Assembly: GCA_025057895.1 (NCBI GenBank)
Contig: JANXEF010000008.1
Span: 1 to 39,023, forward strand
Source of the DNA: Archaeoglobaceae archaeon
Lineage (GTDB): Archaea > Halobacteriota > Archaeoglobi > Archaeoglobales > Archaeoglobaceae
DNA length: 39,023 nt
Direction: 5' to 3'
Of this stretch, positions 27,286 to 36,309 are shown piece by piece. The notes below the pieces were generated by a model that saw only the letters and a list, made by a program, of their open reading frames with translations, was not told where the DNA came from and did no database searches. The position numbers were made by a program, and so were the translations under genes. Numbering within the stretch: the first letter of the stretch is position 1; each line of letters opens with the position of its first letter.

Positions 27286-28153
27286 ATATGGGGACTCCTT
27301 CTGTTTGTGTTACTCTTTCAAATTCCTTAATCAGTTTTCTTGTTATCTTTCCAGGCTTTCCATCTCCAATAACGCGTCCATCGACTTCCACGATTGGTGC
27401 AATCTCTGCAGCTGTTCCCGTGACAAAAACCTCGTCTGCAGTATATAGATCATAAAGACCGAGATTTCGTTCGAAAAATGGTATTCCAGATTCCTTAGTT
27501 ATTTCTATCACAACCTCTCTCGTGATACCTCTAAGATTGTTTATTGCTGGAGGTGTAAGAACTGTTCCATTTTTCACAATGAATATGTTGTCTCCACTGC
27601 CCTCGGAAATGAATCCAAGTTTGTCGAGGAATATAGCTTCATCTCCACCTTTTGCATTTGCTTCGATCTTTGCGAGTATATTGTTCAAGTAGTTGAGAGA
27701 TTTGATGTTTGGTGGCAGAGCATCGTATGGATTCCTTCGGACTGCAACAGTTACAGCTTTGAGACCTTTCTCATAAAGGTTTCCATAAAGTTTCTCCCAA
27801 GGCTTTGTTATTACTATAATGGTTGGTTTTTTGCATTTTCTCGGATCTAAACCAAGATCACCAACACCTCGTGTTACTATTGGTCTTATATAGGCATCTC
27901 TGAGGTTGTTTTTTCTCAATGTCTCTATTATAATCTTTTCAAATTCTTCCTTGCTGAGCGGAATTTGAAGATTTATTGTTTTTGCAGAGTCATAGAGTCT
28001 TTCTATGTGCTCTCGAAGTCTGAAAACTCTTCCGTTGTAGGCTCTTATACCCTCAAAAACTCCATCCCCGTATAGAAAACCGTGATCAAATATGCTAATC
28101 TTTGCATCCTCTTCAGGAACGAATTTCCCGTCCAAATATACGAGTAAACCCAT
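27278..28153 (-). CDS. ilvE: Branched-chain amino acid aminotransferase
   Basis: 291 residues from ATG 28153; a TTG one codon earlier is less likely. Fold type IV PLP enzyme: [41 protein letters not shown] Lys in [35 protein letters not shown] and the C-terminal [14 protein letters not shown]. It transfers the amino group in the last step of Val, Leu and Ile synthesis. First gene of the ilvE-ACT-hom-peptidase operon. TATA-like TTTTTAAATC near 28173-28182. Confidence 0.95.
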   Translation of the reverse strand: MGLLVYLDGKFVPEEDAKISIFDHGFLYGDGVFEGIRAYNGRVFRLREHIERLYDSAKTINLQIPLSKEEFEKIIIETLRKNNLRDAYIRPIVTRGVGDLGLDPRKCKKPTIIVITKPWEKLYGNLYEKGLKAVTVAVRRNPYDALPPNIKSLNYLNNILAKIEANAKGGDEAIFLDKLGFISEGSGDNIFIVKNGTVLTPPAINNLRGITREVVIEITKESGIPFFERNLGLYDLYTADEVFVTGTAAEIAPIVEVDGRVIGDGKPGKITRKLIKEFERVTQTEGVPIYE

Positions 28154-28287
28154 CAACTTTCACGTTACTTAAGATTTAAAAATTGTTTCTGTTTTTATCA
28201 TTTTATTCAAAACTAGTTAAAAAAATTATTTTAAAATTATTCGCATCCTAAAGGTCTATTGTTTTGATATTGAAGTTGTGTAAAGAG

Positions 28288-28295
28288 ATATAAAT
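28288..28295 (+). promoter_or_regulatory. TATA box of FKBP gene
   Basis: ATATAAAT, 31 bp before the ATG at 28326, followed by a GAGGTGATC ribosome site. A purine-rich TAAAGAG just upstream could be the BRE. Confidence 0.6.
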
Positions 28296-28325
28296 CGCTC
28301 TTCGACCTTTTCCAGAGGTGATCGT

Positions 28326-29015
28326 ATGCTCTCAAATGGTGACTTCGTCAGACTTAGTTACACTGCAAAACTAGAAGATGGTAAAGTAATCGATACAACC
28401 GACGCAGAGATTGCGAAGAAAGAAGGTATTTTCAATGAAAACACAAGATATGGAGATATATACGCTGTCCTTGGTGAAGGACATATTTTGAAAGGGCTTG
28501 AAGAAGACTTAATCGGCAAAGAAGTTGGATATAAAGGTATAGCAGTTATACCTCCAGAAAAAGGATTCGGTGTTTACGATCAAAAGAAAAAGGACACATT
28601 CAGCATAACAAGATTCAAAGAAAAGCCAGAAATTGGGCAAAGAATCAGAATTGGAGATAAGATAGGGACTGTAGAAAGAATAATTGGGAGAAGAGTACTC
28701 GTCGACTTCAACCATCCATTTGCAGGTAAGAAGATAACTTTTGAATACGAAATCAGAGAAAAACTAGAAAAGCCTGAAGATAAGCTAAAAGCTCTCTTTG
28801 TGATCCATACAGGAATTAATGTGAAGAATATAACTTTAGATTTTGAAAAAGCTGTAGTAGAGGTTCCAGCGGATTCTTACCTAAATCAGCTCTTCCTCAT
28901 TGGTAGGTATAGAGTAGTGAAAGATGCTTTCAAATTGTTAAATCTCAGAGAGATGAGCATAGTAGAAAGGTTCGATAGAGAATTTTTGAAAGCTGCTGAA
29001 GAAGACAAGAAGTAG
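28326..29015 (+). CDS. FKBP-type peptidyl-prolyl isomerase, long archaeal type (SlyD-like)
   Basis: 229 residues. FKBP domain with an inserted flap: FVRLSYTAKLEDGKVIDTTD, YGDIYAVLGEGHILKGLEED, GIAVIPPEKGFG, then the insert RFKEKPEIGQRIRIGDKIGT, then DFNHPFAGKKITFEYEIRE. Residues 155-229 form an extra C-terminal domain found in the larger (about 26 kDa) archaeal FKBPs. Role: isomerase and holdase chaperone in the cytoplasm. Single-gene unit with a clear TATA box and ribosome site. Confidence 0.95.
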   Translation: MLSNGDFVRLSYTAKLEDGKVIDTTDAEIAKKEGIFNENTRYGDIYAVLGEGHILKGLEEDLIGKEVGYKGIAVIPPEKGFGVYDQKKKDTFSITRFKEKPEIGQRIRIGDKIGTVERIIGRRVLVDFNHPFAGKKITFEYEIREKLEKPEDKLKALFVIHTGINVKNITLDFEKAVVEVPADSYLNQLFLIGRYRVVKDAFKLLNLREMSIVERFDREFLKAAEEDKK

Positions 29016-29026
29016 TAAATTCGAAC

Positions 29027-30064
29027 TCAAATAGAACCAAATACAGCTTTATGAAGAATTTCAACAACATCAAAAACCTTTATCTCTGCTTTTTTTACTT
29101 TCACCGCATCTTCGAACATTATTAGGCAAAAGGGGCATGATGTTGCAATAAAATCACTTCTAGTAAGCATAGCCTCACGAACCCTTTCTAAAGAAGGTCT
29201 CCAATGAAAATCGCGAATTATTCCTCCGCTTCCACCTCCACAGCAAAGAGATAGTTCTTCTCTCCTCTGCATTTCAACTAGCTCTAATCCTGGAATCGAT
29301 TTAAGAAGATTTCTAGGCTCTGAGATGATCTTGTTATGTCTTGATAGATAACAGGGATCGTGATAAGTAACTCTACTTTCAAAGACTTCTGTGAACCTCA
29401 GATTAGCTTTTTTTACCTTTTCTAACAAGATCTCCGTTATGTGATAAGTTTCTAATCCATAATAATTCCTAAAAGCGTTGTAGCAATGTGGCGATATAGT
29501 TATGATTTTCTGAACCCCAAGATTTTCAAAGATTTGCATATTTCTTTCCTTCAGAAACTCGAAAAGCCCAATCTCTCCGATTGCTCTAACATCGTTGCCA
29601 CAACAGTTCTCATTCTCGAGAATTGCAAAGTCAACTTCAGCAATTTTCAGTAGATTCATCGCTTTTTTAGCCATCAATTCTATTCTTGGATCATAAACAG
29701 CGCAGCCCAAAAATAATAAAAACTCAAAATCTTTCTTTTTAGCAATTTTAACATCAAAAACAGGTCTCTTCAATAAACCAAATGGATTTGAGAACTTCTG
29801 AATGTTTTCAAGCATTTTTTTAAGTTCTTGTGGTAACTTACCACTTTCAACAATCTTAGCTCTCGCCTCATTTATGATATCAACGAGTTTTATTCCTCTT
29901 GGACATCTCTGTTGACAGATTAGACAATTAGTACAGTTCCAAAGCTCGTAATTCCAAAAATCTCCCGAAGATAAAAAATTTGCAATGACTCTTCTCAGAT
30001 TCATGTTAAATCTCATGCTACAGGAAGATGAACATACACCACATTGGATGCAAGTAGAAAGCAT
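29027..30064 (-). CDS. HdrD/GlcF-like iron-sulfur oxidoreductase subunit
   Basis: 345 residues. N-terminal two [4Fe-4S] ferredoxin motifs: CIQCGVCSSSC and CTNCLICQQRCP. Two CCG domains follow: FLGCAVYDPR with ENENCCGND, and TYHDPCYLSRHNK with LSLCCGGGSGG. These bind the noncubane cluster that reduces disulfides in HdrB/HdrD; similar subunits pair with flavin dehydrogenases for lactate or glycolate. No membrane segment. Lies in a minus operon behind a zinc ribbon gene (45 bp) and a sodium:solute symporter, so a role in oxidation of an imported organic acid is a fair guess. No FAD partner gene is nearby. Confidence 0.9.
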   Translation of the reverse strand: MLSTCIQCGVCSSSCSMRFNMNLRRVIANFLSSGDFWNYELWNCTNCLICQQRCPRGIKLVDIINEARAKIVESGKLPQELKKMLENIQKFSNPFGLLKRPVFDVKIAKKKDFEFLLFLGCAVYDPRIELMAKKAMNLLKIAEVDFAILENENCCGNDVRAIGEIGLFEFLKERNMQIFENLGVQKIITISPHCYNAFRNYYGLETYHITEILLEKVKKANLRFTEVFESRVTYHDPCYLSRHNKIISEPRNLLKSIPGLELVEMQRREELSLCCGGGSGGIIRDFHWRPSLERVREAMLTRSDFIATSCPFCLIMFEDAVKVKKAEIKVFDVVEILHKAVFGSI

Positions 30065-30109
30065 GATTTTCGAAGATTTTGGGAGATAAAGATTTAACTG
30101 TTTATTTAT

Positions 30110-30286
30110 CTAGTAAATCATCTTTATTGAAAATATGCCTCTTTTCTTAGTCAACCTCCTACTGCCACAGAAAGGGCAGTAGAGATTTGGAATGTGGAGT
30201 GGGGCTGAATAACTCGTAGTTCTTTTAACTTCGAGATCGAACTCAGAACCACACCTTGCACAATATATTCCATCGATTCGAGTCAT
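30110..30286 (-). CDS. Small zinc-ribbon protein (58 aa)
   Basis: 58 residues, MTRIDGIYCARCGSEF to IKMIY. Two Cys pairs, CARC and CPFC, about 28 residues apart, form a rubredoxin-like zinc knuckle. It sits 10 bp after the symporter stop and 45 bp before the HdrD-like gene, all minus strand. Function not known; similar small ribbons often bind nucleic acid or act as protein adaptors. Confidence 0.72.
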   Translation of the reverse strand: MTRIDGIYCARCGSEFDLEVKRTTSYSAPLHIPNLYCPFCGSRRLTKKRGIFSIKMIY

Positions 30287-30296
30287 AGAGAGACAC

Positions 30297-31658
30297 TCAG
30301 GATTTCGTTATAAATCTTTTTTCAATCGAAGCTACTGAGAAGAATACTGTAAAAGAGATAAAAACTACCCAAACGCTTATTGGGATTCCAAAAGTATATT
30401 TGGTGTAGTAAAGTAGGATAGCTGTGAAGAAACCAGCGAGAAGCGTTGTAATTGCAGAAATTTCTTTTCCTAGTTTCCAGTGGAAGATTCCAAAGATCAA
30501 AGGCAACTGACATAAAAGGATAGTTGAGCTCATGACAGCTAAATCGACTATGTAAGCTGGTCTCTGAATCGCAAAGATTGCAATTGCTGTTGTTATTAAA
30601 ACTACAAAAATCCTTCCGGCAATGATACTCTTGTTTCTCAGCAAGTCTCTAGAGAACATGGAGGAAAGTGTTAGGACTATTGAATTCGCAGTGGTTATAG
30701 CTGCAATGAGTATGCTAATCGCAATGGCAACACTTAGCCAGGATGGAATCATTTCGAGGAACTTTGGTGTTACAAGATCTCTGTTTTGGATAACTGGAAA
30801 ATAACCATATTCGGTCAAAATCCTGAGCTGCAATCCGAGAAGTGTAACTAGAATAGTATAAAGGAGCCCAAATAATCCGAATAATATGACCATTCTTTTC
30901 AAACTCCTCTCATCCTTTGGAATAAATATTCTCTGAAAAACTTGTGGATTTGTTAAAGCGAAGAAGAACCATGGGAGAGTATAGGATATGAAGACATCAT
31001 AAGTCCAAAAACGGTTTGGAACATAGAGAAGTTCTCCGAGTTTTGAAACATCTGAATTTTGAGGTAGTAAATGAAATGCGTATAGAACTGCAAATATTGC
31101 CATTACCAACATGAATATACCAAACAACGCATCAGTCCATGCAACGCTTCTCATTCCGCCAATATAGGCCCAAAGCGCTGTGATTATAGCTGAAATCAGA
31201 ACTCCAAACTCAAAAATTATCTCCCTGCTCAGTAGGAGTGAGATGCCTACGAATTGAAGTGAAGTGTATGGAATGAGAGACAATGCTACTACTAATGCCA
31301 AAATCCTTGCTGTAGTCTTTCCATATCTGTTCGATAACAGATCACCTGGTGTCACAAAACCTTTTTCTTTTCCGAGTTTCCAAATTCTTGGTGCATAATA
31401 AGAGAGAAGCATGATGGTTCCAACCAGATAAAATAGTTCAAAACCTAAGGCACCGACCCCAGTTGTATAAGTTAGTCCCACTAGTCCGACCATCATAAAT
31501 GCTGAATAGGTGGTCGCAGCATACGTGAGAGCAGAAATTATTCCACCTATCTTTCTTCCTCCAACATAATAATCTTCATCCGTGGAAACTTTTTTCATTG
31601 CAAAAATTGCAATAACTGTACCTAGAAACAAGTAAATGAGTAAAGCGTAGATTAACAT
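30297..31658 (-). CDS. Sodium:solute symporter (SSS family)
   Basis: 453 residues with about 12-13 transmembrane segments. Family segments: DEDYYVGGRKIGGIISALTY near the N-terminus, TTYSAFMMVGLVGLTYTTGV in helix 2, GKEKGFVTPGDLLSNRYGK, and YIGGMRSVAWTDALFG. SSS carriers move solutes such as proline, pantothenate, acetate or other organic acids with Na+. Substrate cannot be read from sequence. Start ATG has AGGAGGTGG upstream, overlapping the end of the 47-aa gene. Confidence 0.93.
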   Translation of the reverse strand: MLIYALLIYLFLGTVIAIFAMKKVSTDEDYYVGGRKIGGIISALTYAATTYSAFMMVGLVGLTYTTGVGALGFELFYLVGTIMLLSYYAPRIWKLGKEKGFVTPGDLLSNRYGKTTARILALVVALSLIPYTSLQFVGISLLLSREIIFEFGVLISAIITALWAYIGGMRSVAWTDALFGIFMLVMAIFAVLYAFHLLPQNSDVSKLGELLYVPNRFWTYDVFISYTLPWFFFALTNPQVFQRIFIPKDERSLKRMVILFGLFGLLYTILVTLLGLQLRILTEYGYFPVIQNRDLVTPKFLEMIPSWLSVAIAISILIAAITTANSIVLTLSSMFSRDLLRNKSIIAGRIFVVLITTAIAIFAIQRPAYIVDLAVMSSTILLCQLPLIFGIFHWKLGKEISAITTLLAGFFTAILLYYTKYTFGIPISVWVVFISFTVFFSVASIEKRFITKS

Positions 31659-31659
31659 T

Positions 31660-31803
31660 CTACCACCTCCTAAAAGCTGTGAATATTAAGTAAAAGGCAG
31701 AAATAATTGTCCAATATAAGTATGTAGTCATATCAGCTCTTTTTATAGCTAAAAAAGGTACACACATAGCTATAATTATCAGAAAAGATTCTATTTGCCT
31801 CAT
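31660..31803 (-). CDS. 47-aa membrane peptide, putative symporter partner
   Basis: 47 residues with two hydrophobic segments: about 6-19 (SFLIIIAMCVPFLA) and 25-42 (YLYWTIISAFYLIFTAF). It ends 1 bp before the symporter ATG, and its last codons hold the symporter's ribosome site. Small two-helix proteins are regularly encoded just upstream of SSS carriers and are thought to be subunits. I do not recognise the exact family. Start ATG lies within the palindrome at 31802-31819. Confidence 0.7.
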   Translation of the reverse strand: MRQIESFLIIIAMCVPFLAIKRADMTTYLYWTIISAFYLIFTAFRRW

Positions 31804-31819
31804 CGAACAATCGTTCGAT
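31802..31819. promoter_or_regulatory. Perfect inverted repeat over the start of the symporter operon
   Basis: ATCGAAC-AATC-GTTCGAT: 7-bp arms, 4-bp spacer, overlapping the start codon of the 47-aa gene. A TATA-like TTTTATATATC on the minus strand lies near 31825-31835, so the palindrome covers the likely transcription start. This is the place for a repressor dimer. Confidence 0.65.
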
Positions 31820-31929
31820 AATAGATATATAAAATTTTCTAACTTGAAATCACAATCTTCATTTGAGTAATGAGCATAGAATTACCGATTCAAAAACATA
31901 AAATCGAGCTCTCTAAGAATACAAAAAAA

Positions 31930-31939
31930 CTTAAATTTT
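31930..31939 (+). promoter_or_regulatory. TATA box of aIF5A gene
   Basis: CTTAAATTTT ends 20 bp before ATG 31959; TATA-to-start distance predicts a leaderless mRNA. No ribosome site is visible before the ATG. Confidence 0.55.
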
Positions 31940-31958
31940 CTTATTGTTTGCGATTAAC

Positions 31959-32345
31959 ATGAAAGAGCAAGTTGAAGTTCGACAACTAAGAGAAGGGGGC
32001 TATGTTGTCATCGATGATGAGCCATGTGAGATTTTGAGCATTTCAGTGAGTAAACCTGGAAAACATGGAGCTGCAAAAGCTAGAATCGATGCAATAGGTA
32101 TTTTCGACTCTCAAAAAAGGAGCATAGTCGAGCCCGTAACTGCGAAGATATATGTACCAATAGTGGAAAGAAAGAAAGCACAAGTTCTCAGCGTTACAAA
32201 AGAAAGTGCACAGCTGATGGATCTGAATACTTTTGAAACTTTTGAACTTCAGATTCCAGAAGAGCTAAAAGGGAAGATTGAAGCGGGAAGAGAGGTCATT
32301 TATTTAGAATCTCTAGGTAAAAGAAAAATAGAGAGATTCGCATAA
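31959..32345 (+). CDS. Translation factor aIF5A
   Basis: 128 residues from ATG 31959; a TTG five codons earlier is rejected. The hypusination site is Lys35 in SVSKPGKHGAAKAR. The second half is the OB-fold (IVERKKAQVLSVTKESAQLM, then REVIYLESLGKRKIERFA). aIF5A frees ribosomes stalled on difficult peptides such as polyproline, and needs a spermidine-derived modification of the lysine. It shares one base with the agmatinase start, so the modified protein and a polyamine-synthesis enzyme are coexpressed. Confidence 0.97.
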   Translation: MKEQVEVRQLREGGYVVIDDEPCEILSISVSKPGKHGAAKARIDAIGIFDSQKRSIVEPVTAKIYVPIVERKKAQVLSVTKESAQLMDLNTFETFELQIPEELKGKIEAGREVIYLESLGKRKIERFA

Positions 32346-33175
32346 TGCACGTAGACTCATATTTTTCAATATCGAATTCGAAAATTGAAGTTGCGGATTA
32401 CGTTATTTATGGGATTCCATACGATGCTACGCAATCTTTCAAACCTGGATCGAGGTTTGCTCCTAACGCAATAAGAGAGGCAAGTTGGAATCTCGAAGCG
32501 TATTCACAGTTTTTCTCCTTCGATCTCTCTGTCGCTAAGATTTGTGATGCTGGAAACATTTTTTGTGATGGTAGTTTTGAAGAAATCGGTACAAGAGTAA
32601 GTGATTTTCTGAAAAAAGTAAAAAAAATTCCAATAGCTATGGGTGGAGAGCACAGCGTGAGTATTTTAACATCAAAGAAATTCAAAAATACTTGTTTTCT
32701 AGTTTTCGATGCACACTTTGACTTGAGAGATGATTTTGACGGAAATAGATTCAATCACGCTTGCACAACTAGGAGGATTTTTGAGGAGGGCTTTGATGTC
32801 TTGATAATTGGGGTGAGAAGTGGTTGTAGGGAGGAAAAAGATTTCGCTGACAATAAAGGGATAAAATACAAATTTTCTTGGCAAATAAAATGTGTAAAAG
32901 ACATCTTGGAAATTCTAGAAGGTTATGAAAAATTTTATCTCTCAATAGATATGGACGTGTTTGACCCCTCTTTTGCGCCAGGAGTTTCAACTCCTGAACC
33001 ATTTGGTTTGAATCCAAGCATAATACCTCCAATTTTCGCAGAGATAGCTAAAAAAGTTGTTGCAATGGACATAGTCGAAGTAGTACCAGATTTGAACAAG
33101 ATAACACAAACTCTTGCAGCTAAAATCATTTTCGAATTCATTTCAGCCAAAGAAAAATCTGCAAAAATTTTTTAA
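32345..33175 (+). CDS. speB: Agmatinase-like ureohydrolase
   Basis: 276 residues. Arginase-superfamily Mn ligands: His103 in GGEHSVS, Asp122, His124 and Asp126 in [10 protein letters not shown], and Asp202/Asp204 in [20 protein letters not shown]. The short DLRDDF loop is of agmatinase type. It splits agmatine to putrescine and urea, or acts on aminopropylagmatine in thermophiles. TAATG overlap with aIF5A. Substrate is by homology and context. Confidence 0.92.
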   Translation: MHVDSYFSISNSKIEVADYVIYGIPYDATQSFKPGSRFAPNAIREASWNLEAYSQFFSFDLSVAKICDAGNIFCDGSFEEIGTRVSDFLKKVKKIPIAMGGEHSVSILTSKKFKNTCFLVFDAHFDLRDDFDGNRFNHACTTRRIFEEGFDVLIIGVRSGCREEKDFADNKGIKYKFSWQIKCVKDILEILEGYEKFYLSIDMDVFDPSFAPGVSTPEPFGLNPSIIPPIFAEIAKKVVAMDIVEVVPDLNKITQTLAAKIIFEFISAKEKSAKIF

Positions 33176-33198
33176 ACTCTTCAGAAAGTAGAGGGGCG

Positions 33199-33963
33199 AT
33201 GGAGGCCAGAATAACAAGAGCTATAATAGAAGAAACTCTAAAAGATTGGATCGATTTTGCCAGGAGCGATGTAGTAATAGCTGGAGCTGGACCTTCTGGG
33301 CTTACAGCTGGTAAATATCTCGCGGAAAAAGGTTATAAAACTCTTATCTTTGAAAGAAGGCTTAGTTTTGGTGGAGGAAGTGGTGGAGGAGCAATGCTTT
33401 TCCACAAGATTGCCTTGGAGAAAGAAGTAAAAGAAATTTTGGATGATTTTGGAATAAGAGTAGTTGAAAAAGAGGATTTACTAATATGTGATAGCTCGGA
33501 GTTCATGGCAAAACTAGCTTCAAAATGTATCGATGCTGGAGCAAAAATAGTATTGGGAGTTACAGTTGATGATTTAATTTTTCGGGAAAACCCACTAAGG
33601 ATAACTGGGGTTTGCATTCAGTGGAGTGCAGTGGAGATGAGTGGTCTTCATGTTGATCCTATATTTGTGGAAAGCAAAGCAGTGGTCGATGCAACTGGAC
33701 ATGATGCAGAAGTGATCTCGGTTGCCTCAAGAAAAGTTCCATTGGCAATAGAAGTTCCTGGAGAGAGATCAGCTTTTGCTGAGAAATCTGAAAAACTAAT
33801 AGTAGAAAAAACAGGTAAGATAGCTGAAGGACTATACGTTACTGGTATGGCAGTAGCAGCAGTAAAATCTTTACCAAGAATGGGACCTATTTTTGGGGGA
33901 ATGTTAAGAAGCGGAAAGAAAATTGCCGATATAATTGTAAGTGATTTAAAGAAGCTTCCTTAG
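33199..33963 (+). CDS. thi4: Thiazole synthase Thi4, archaeal sulfide-dependent type
   Basis: 254 residues. NAD-binding [18 protein letters not shown], the glycine-rich [15 protein letters not shown], and [30 protein letters not shown] at the C-terminus. Fungal and plant Thi4 sacrifices an active-site Cys as sulfur donor; here that position is His151 in [10 protein letters not shown], which marks the catalytic archaeal form that uses sulfide. It makes the thiazole of thiamine from NAD and glycine. GAGGGGCG before the ATG; single gene. Confidence 0.95.
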   Translation: MEARITRAIIEETLKDWIDFARSDVVIAGAGPSGLTAGKYLAEKGYKTLIFERRLSFGGGSGGGAMLFHKIALEKEVKEILDDFGIRVVEKEDLLICDSSEFMAKLASKCIDAGAKIVLGVTVDDLIFRENPLRITGVCIQWSAVEMSGLHVDPIFVESKAVVDATGHDAEVISVASRKVPLAIEVPGERSAFAEKSEKLIVEKTGKIAEGLYVTGMAVAAVKSLPRMGPIFGGMLRSGKKIADIIVSDLKKLP

Positions 33964-33993
33964 CTATTCCATTTGATCTATTTGAAAGATAAG

Positions 33994-34024
33994 AAAGATT
34001 GGCGCAATCTTTTTCTTTAAAGAA
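33994..34024. promoter_or_regulatory. Hairpin/inverted repeat plus palindromic TATA before nrdJ
   Basis: AAAGATTG (33994-34001) and CAATCTTT (34005-34012) are perfect 8-bp arms around GCG. A second palindrome, TTCTTTAAAGAA, follows at 34013-34024 and contains the likely TATA (CTTTAAAG). The first may end thi4 transcripts (stem followed by T-rich DNA) or be an operator for the ribonucleotide reductase gene. Confidence 0.55.
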
Positions 34025-34046
34025 GAGAAGATTTTTTGGTGATTAG

Positions 34047-36281
34047 ATGATTCTCAACAAAACAGCTGAAACTGTGCTCAAAAAAAGATACTTGCTGAAA
34101 AATGAGAATGGAGAAATTATTGAGACTCCAGAACAAATGTGTTTCCGTGTCGCTAATGCAGTTGCGATTGCGGAGGAGAGATATGGAGGGGACTCAAAAT
34201 TCTGGGCAAAGAAGTTCTTTGAAATTATTTGGAATCAAGATTTCATGCCGAATTCTCCAACTTTGATGAATGCAGGAACGACCTTGGGACAGTTGTCCGC
34301 GTGTTTTGTTTTGCCAGTAGAAGATAGCATGGATGGAATATTCAAAGCTCTCTGGGATATGGCGAGAGTTCAGAAGAGTGGTGGAGGTACAGGTTTCAGC
34401 TTTTCAAGACTGAGACCAAAGGGTGATATAGTCAAGAGCACAATGGGAGTTGCCAGTGGACCTGTAAGTTTCATGAAAATCTTTGATTCTGCAACAGAGC
34501 AGATAAAACAAGGAGGAAAAAGAAGAGGGGCAAACATGGGAATACTGAGGTGTGATCATCCAGACATCGAGGAGTTCATCAAAGCAAAATGGGAAGAGGG
34601 AGTTCTTCGCAATTTTAACATTAGTGTTGCGGCTACAGAAAGATTCATGGAAGCTGTGAAAAGAGATGAAGAATATGAGCTGATAAATCCTAGAACGAAA
34701 GAGGTTGTGAGAAAAGTTTCTGCAAGGAAAATCTTCAACTTGATCGTAGAAGGGGCTTGGCGTAACGGAGAGCCTGGAATCGTTTTTATAGATGAGATAA
34801 ACAAAAACAATCCAACTCCTCATGTTGGAGAGATAGAAGCTACAAATCCCTGCGGAGAACAGCCATTGCTACCATATGAATCTTGCAATCTTGGGAGCAT
34901 AAACCTTGCAAAATTCGTAAAAGGTGGGGATTTTAACTGGGATAAGCTAAAGGATGTTGTTTGGACTGCAACAAGATTTCTGGAAGATGTGATAGATGTC
35001 AATGAATATCCAATTCCAGAAATTGAAGAAAAAACAAAAGCCAACAGAAAGATTGGACTCGGAGTTATGGGGTGGGCTGATGCCCTTTTTTTACTTGGAA
35101 TCCCATACGACAGTGAGGAAGCTCTTAATATGGCTGAAAGAGTGATGAAGTTCATTCAATTAGAATCCCATAAAGCTTCACAATTCCTTGCTGAAGAGAG
35201 AGGAGTTTTTCCAAATTGGAATGGTAGCGTTTGGGAAAAGAGAGGAGTAAAGATGAGAAATGCTACAACAACGACAATCGCACCAACAGGGACAATAAGC
35301 ATAATAGCAAATTGCAGTAGTGGAATAGAGCCTGTTTTTGCACTAGCTTATAAGAGAGTCAACGTTCTCGATGGGGAGGAGTTTTTCGAGTTGAATCCAG
35401 TATTTGAAAAATTTTTGAAAGATAAAAGATTATACAGCGATGAATTAATAAAAAAGGTTGCTGAAACAGGTAGTATTCAAAATCTCGATTTTCCAATTGA
35501 TATGAAAAGAGTTTTCAAGACTTCTCTTGAAATTGCTCCTGAATGGCATGTAAGAATGCAGGCAGCATTTCAGAAATTCACAGATAACGCAGTCAGTAAA
35601 ACGATAAATCTTCCAAATTCAGCAACTAGGGCAGATGTTGAAAGAGCCCTCATGCTTGCATATGAGTTGAAGTGTAAAGGAATAACAGTTTACAGAGATG
35701 GGAGTAGAGAAGAACAAGTTCTAATGACTAAGAAGACTGAAAAAGATAAAGAAAAACTTAGAAGACCAACAAAGTTCATTGAACCACGTCCAAGACCGAG
35801 AGTGACAGTTGGTAGAACTATAGAAACAAAAACTGGGTGTGGATCCCTTTATGTCACTATAAATGAAGATAGTGAGGGTATTGCAGAGGTTTTTGTACAG
35901 CTTGGAAAAAGTGGTGGATGTGCAGCTTCGCAAACTGAGGCTATAGGTAGGCTTTTGAGCATATCTTTGAGAAGTTGGATAAATCCTGAAGTCCTAATAA
36001 GGCAGCTCAAAGGTATTAGATGTCCAAGTGTGGGATTTGATAGTGGAGAGATAATAACAAGCTGTGCAGATGGAGTCGCAAAAGTTCTCGAAAAGTGGTT
36101 GAAAGGAGAATATAAGAAAATAAGGTTCGAAGTTGAAGGAATTAAGCCTTTGACCGAGTTTACTGGTGAAGAGAGTACGAGCAAAATGATTGGAGGAGTT
36201 TGTCCGGAATGTGGAAACATCCTCGAATACGGCGAAGGTTGTGCAACTTGTAGGTTTTGTGGATTCACAAAATGTGGATAA
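34047..36281 (+). CDS. nrdJ: Adenosylcobalamin-dependent (class II) ribonucleotide reductase
   Basis: 744 residues. Cys86 in LSACFVLP and Cys280 in ESCNLGSIN are the redox cysteines; Cys269 with Glu271 in NPCGEQPLLPYE is the thiyl-radical site. Other segments: MPNSPTLMNAG, KSGGGTGFSFSRLRP, APTGTISIIANCSSGIEP. Residues about 555-744 form the C-terminal region with ATTRADVERA, a thiol tail and CPECGNILEYGEGCATCRFC, a zinc ribbon typical of the B12-dependent form. It makes dNTP precursors without oxygen. GGTGATTAG before the ATG. Confidence 0.95.
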   Translation: MILNKTAETVLKKRYLLKNENGEIIETPEQMCFRVANAVAIAEERYGGDSKFWAKKFFEIIWNQDFMPNSPTLMNAGTTLGQLSACFVLPVEDSMDGIFKALWDMARVQKSGGGTGFSFSRLRPKGDIVKSTMGVASGPVSFMKIFDSATEQIKQGGKRRGANMGILRCDHPDIEEFIKAKWEEGVLRNFNISVAATERFMEAVKRDEEYELINPRTKEVVRKVSARKIFNLIVEGAWRNGEPGIVFIDEINKNNPTPHVGEIEATNPCGEQPLLPYESCNLGSINLAKFVKGGDFNWDKLKDVVWTATRFLEDVIDVNEYPIPEIEEKTKANRKIGLGVMGWADALFLLGIPYDSEEALNMAERVMKFIQLESHKASQFLAEERGVFPNWNGSVWEKRGVKMRNATTTTIAPTGTISIIANCSSGIEPVFALAYKRVNVLDGEEFFELNPVFEKFLKDKRLYSDELIKKVAETGSIQNLDFPIDMKRVFKTSLEIAPEWHVRMQAAFQKFTDNAVSKTINLPNSATRADVERALMLAYELKCKGITVYRDGSREEQVLMTKKTEKDKEKLRRPTKFIEPRPRPRVTVGRTIETKTGCGSLYVTINEDSEGIAEVFVQLGKSGGCAASQTEAIGRLLSISLRSWINPEVLIRQLKGIRCPSVGFDSGEIITSCADGVAKVLEKWLKGEYKKIRFEVEGIKPLTEFTGEESTSKMIGGVCPECGNILEYGEGCATCRFCGFTKCG

Positions 36282-36309
36282 TAATTTTCTCACGATTTGA
36301 AATAATTTC

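Noticed and set aside
30260-30300. tRNA-like GATTCGAGTC segment
   Set aside because: No cloverleaf could be formed around it and it lies inside the 58-aa zinc ribbon gene.
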